Assembly (NCBI RefSeq): GCF_963576545.1
Contig: NW_026870560.1
Coordinates: forward strand, 746,501 to 810,500
DNA length: 64,000 nucleotides
Source of the DNA: Limanda limanda
Taxonomy: Eukaryota > Chordata > Actinopteri > Pleuronectiformes > Pleuronectidae
Direction: 5' to 3'
In this document: positions 62,401-64,000 of the stretch, in pieces
How positions within the stretch are numbered: position 1 is the stretch's first letter
Layout of the letters: each line of letters begins with the position of its first letter
Program-made: the position numbers and the translations under genes
The notes under the pieces: generated by a model
Told to the model about the DNA's origin: nothing
Seen by the model: the letters and a program-made list of their open reading frames with translations, nothing else
The model's database searches: none

Positions 62401-64000
62401 CCTACTTGCAAGTCTCTCCGACCTTCACAAAAAAAGTTATTCAAGAATATCTCTTTCTCCTATGTGCTTTCATCCCTAACCCTAACCCTAACCCTTCCGA
62501 AAGTCGGAGAAGCTCAAGGATGGTACCGATCGATGCGCGCTACCCCATTTAGTGGGGGTAGAGCCTACTTGCAAGTCTCTCCGACCTTCACAAAAAAAGT
62601 TATTCAAGAATATCTCTTTCTCCTATGTGCTTTCATCCCTAACCCTAACCCTAACCCTTCCGAAAGTCGGAGAAGCTCAAGGATGGTACCGATCGATGAG
62701 CGCTACCCCATTTAGTGGGGGTAGAGCCTACTTGCAAGTCTCTCCGACCTTCACAAAAAAAGTTATTCAAGAATATCTCTTTCTCCTATGTGCTTTCATC
62801 CCTAACCCTAACCCTAACCCTTCCGAAAGTCGGAGAAGCTCAAGGATGGTACCGATCGATGCGCGCTACCCCATTTAGTGGGGGTAGAGCCTACTTGCAA
62901 GTCTCTCCGACCTTCACAAAAAAAGTTATTCAAGAATATCTCTTTCTCCTATGTGCTTTCATCCCTAACCCTAACCCTAACCCTTCCGAAAGTCAGAGAA
63001 GCTCAAGGATGGTACCGATCGATGCGCGCTACTCCATTTAGTGGGGGTAGAGCCTACTTGCAAGTCTCTCCGACCTTCACAAAAAAAGTTATTCAAGAAT
63101 ATCTCTTTCTCCTATGTGCTTTCATCCCTAACCCTAACCCTAACCCTTCCGAAAGTCGGAGAAGCTCAAGGATGGTACCGATCGATGTGCGCTACCCCAT
63201 TTAGTGGGGGTAGAGCCTACTTGCAAGTCTCTCCGACCTTCACAAAAAAAGTTATTCAAGAATATCTCTTTCTCCTATGTGCTTTCATCCCTAACCCTAA
63301 CCCTAACCCTTCCGAAAGTCGGAGAAGCTCAAGGATGGTACCGATCGATGCGCGCAACCCCATTTAGTGGGGGTAGAGCCTACTTGCAAGTCTCTCCGAC
63401 CTTCACAAAAAAAGTTATTCAAGAATATCTCCTCAGATTTGGGGGAATTTCGTCGGTCGACCTCTTCCGAAGGTCGTACAAGCTCGGGGATGGTACCAAT
63501 CGATCCGCAGGACCCAAATTAGTCCAGATGCAACCACTTTTCAAGTCTCTCCGACCTTCACAAAAAAAGTTATTCAAGAATATCTCTTTCTCCTATGTGC
63601 TTTCATCCCTAACCCTAACCCTAACCCTTCCGAAAGTCGGAGAAGCTCAAGGATGGTACCGATCGATGCGCGCTACCCCATTTAGTGGGGGTAGAGCCTA
63701 CTTGCAAGTCTCTCCGACCTTCACAAAAAAAGTTATTCAAGAATATCTCCTCAGATTTGGGGGAATTTCGTCGGTCGACCTCTTCCGAAGGTCGTACAAG
63801 CTCGGGGATGGTACGAATCGATCCGCAGGACCCAAATTAGTCCAGATGCAACCACTTTCCAAGTCTCTCCGACCTTCACAAAAAAAGTTATTCAAGAATA
63901 TCTCTTTCTCCTATGTGCTTTCATCCCTAACCCTAACCCTAACCCTTCCGAAAGTCGGAGAAGCTCAAGGATGGTACCGATCGATGCGCGCTACCCCATT
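56435..64000 (+). repeat. Region VII: right part, becoming almost pure A
   Basis: B starts are 56598, 57405, 58375, 58693, 59011, 59981, 61929, 63388 and 63706. The first part repeats the region III marker set ('ctatttgc' at A56916, then 'gagccaacttgc'). Then 'ttgcatgtctctcc' marks A57723, A59329 and A61277 (periods 1606 and 1948 bp). 'gaaactcgg' recurs at 1606 bp (near 58622 and 60228) and 'gatgagcgc' at 1622 bp (61077 and 62699). Runs of 11 A (60136-61928) and 8 A (62084-63387) are the longest in the window. Confidence 0.9.
63861..64000 (+). repeat. Partial A monomer at right edge
   Basis: The window ends at base 140 of an A monomer that still includes a complete telomeric block. The array continues to the right of the window. 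Confidence 0.95.

Larger units (their letters stand above)
1..64000 (+). repeat. Two-monomer satellite array with embedded telomeric repeats
   Basis: The window is a head-to-tail array of 163-bp A monomers and 155-bp B monomers, with no inverted copy and no interruption. Cutting at each 'aagtctctccgacc' gives 293 full A, 104 full B and two partial A at the edges, and their lengths sum exactly to 64,000. B starts per 10 kb are 15, 16, 14, 18, 20 and 18, then only 3 in the last 4 kb. Both monomers share the first 44 bases and about 55 of the last 78 positions, so they have a common ancestor. The telomere-type block in A points to a eukaryote with TTAGGG telomeres and, by inference, to a subtelomeric or heterochromatic site. 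No flanking unique sequence is present, so the chromosomal location is unknown. Confidence 0.98.

Noticed and set aside
1..64000. CRISPR array
   Set aside because: Regular repeats are present, but there are no unique spacers; both monomers are repeated throughout and are far longer than CRISPR repeats.
1..64000. True terminal telomere
   Set aside because: Each CCCTAA tract has at most three hexamers and is always embedded in a monomer; no long pure tract occurs.
1..64000. Transposon, retroelement, tRNA or rRNA gene within the array
   Set aside because: Exact tiling by A and B leaves no bases unexplained, and neither monomer shows a tRNA fold, Pol III boxes, terminal repeats or target-site duplications that I can recognise.
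1..64000. Inverted array segments
   Set aside because: All 397 complete monomers read in the same direction; no reverse-oriented copy was seen.
1..64000. Naming the species or satellite family
   Set aside because: TTAGGG telomeres are widespread and I do not recognise the 163/155-bp monomers; a database search of A and B would be needed.

Overview
The whole 64 kb window is one uninterrupted satellite DNA array. I see no protein-coding, tRNA, rRNA or transposon gene. The array contains two related monomers, all in the same orientation. Type A is normally 163 bp and carries an internal telomere-type block, (CCCTAA)3CCC. Type B is normally 155 bp and has an unrelated segment in place of that block. 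Taking the invariant 'aagtctctccgacc' as monomer position 1, the window tiles exactly: an 80-base partial A at the left edge, 293 complete A, 104 complete B, and a 140-base partial A at the right edge (63861-64000). Of the complete A, 274 are 163 bp, 17 are 157 bp and 2 are 162 bp. Of the complete B, 100 are 155 bp, 3 are 156 bp and 1 is 157 bp. The lengths sum to 64,000, so no room is left for other sequence.

Organism: the sequence suggests a eukaryote whose telomere repeat is TTAGGG (CCCTAA on the + strand), probably from subtelomeric or other heterochromatic satellite DNA. Monomers of 155-163 bp are close to nucleosome size, as in many satellites. TTAGGG telomeres occur in vertebrates, many invertebrates, many fungi, kinetoplastids and other protists, so the species cannot be named. 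GC content is about 47% in both monomers.

Layout: (I) 1-4754, a 1452-bp nine-monomer higher-order repeat (HOR). (II) 4755-9896, irregular order with many private substitutions. (III) 9897-27278, an HOR of about 3.86-4.02 kb in four marker-delimited copies plus a part copy. (IV) 27279-30506, two copies of a 1614-bp HOR. (V) 30507-34998, a mixed AB-rich stretch. (VI) 34999-56434, a large tandem duplication of a 10.6-10.9 kb block that itself contains a 1920-bp HOR, with a 954-bp duplication specific to the second copy and a 644-bp duplication specific to the first. (VII) 56435-64000, which begins with region III-type sequence and then becomes almost pure A.

Two order rules hold. B is never next to B (0 cases among 104). 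An A monomer ending in the 'gcgcaacccc' variant is followed by B in every case found except one, and that exception lies exactly on a duplication junction. The pattern fits growth by unequal exchange or amplification of multi-monomer blocks. Nearly every A monomer carries a complete four-tract G-quadruplex motif on the minus strand, about 276 in the window. Long apparent reading frames (up to 742 codons) arise because A+B is 318 bp, divisible by three; they are not genes.
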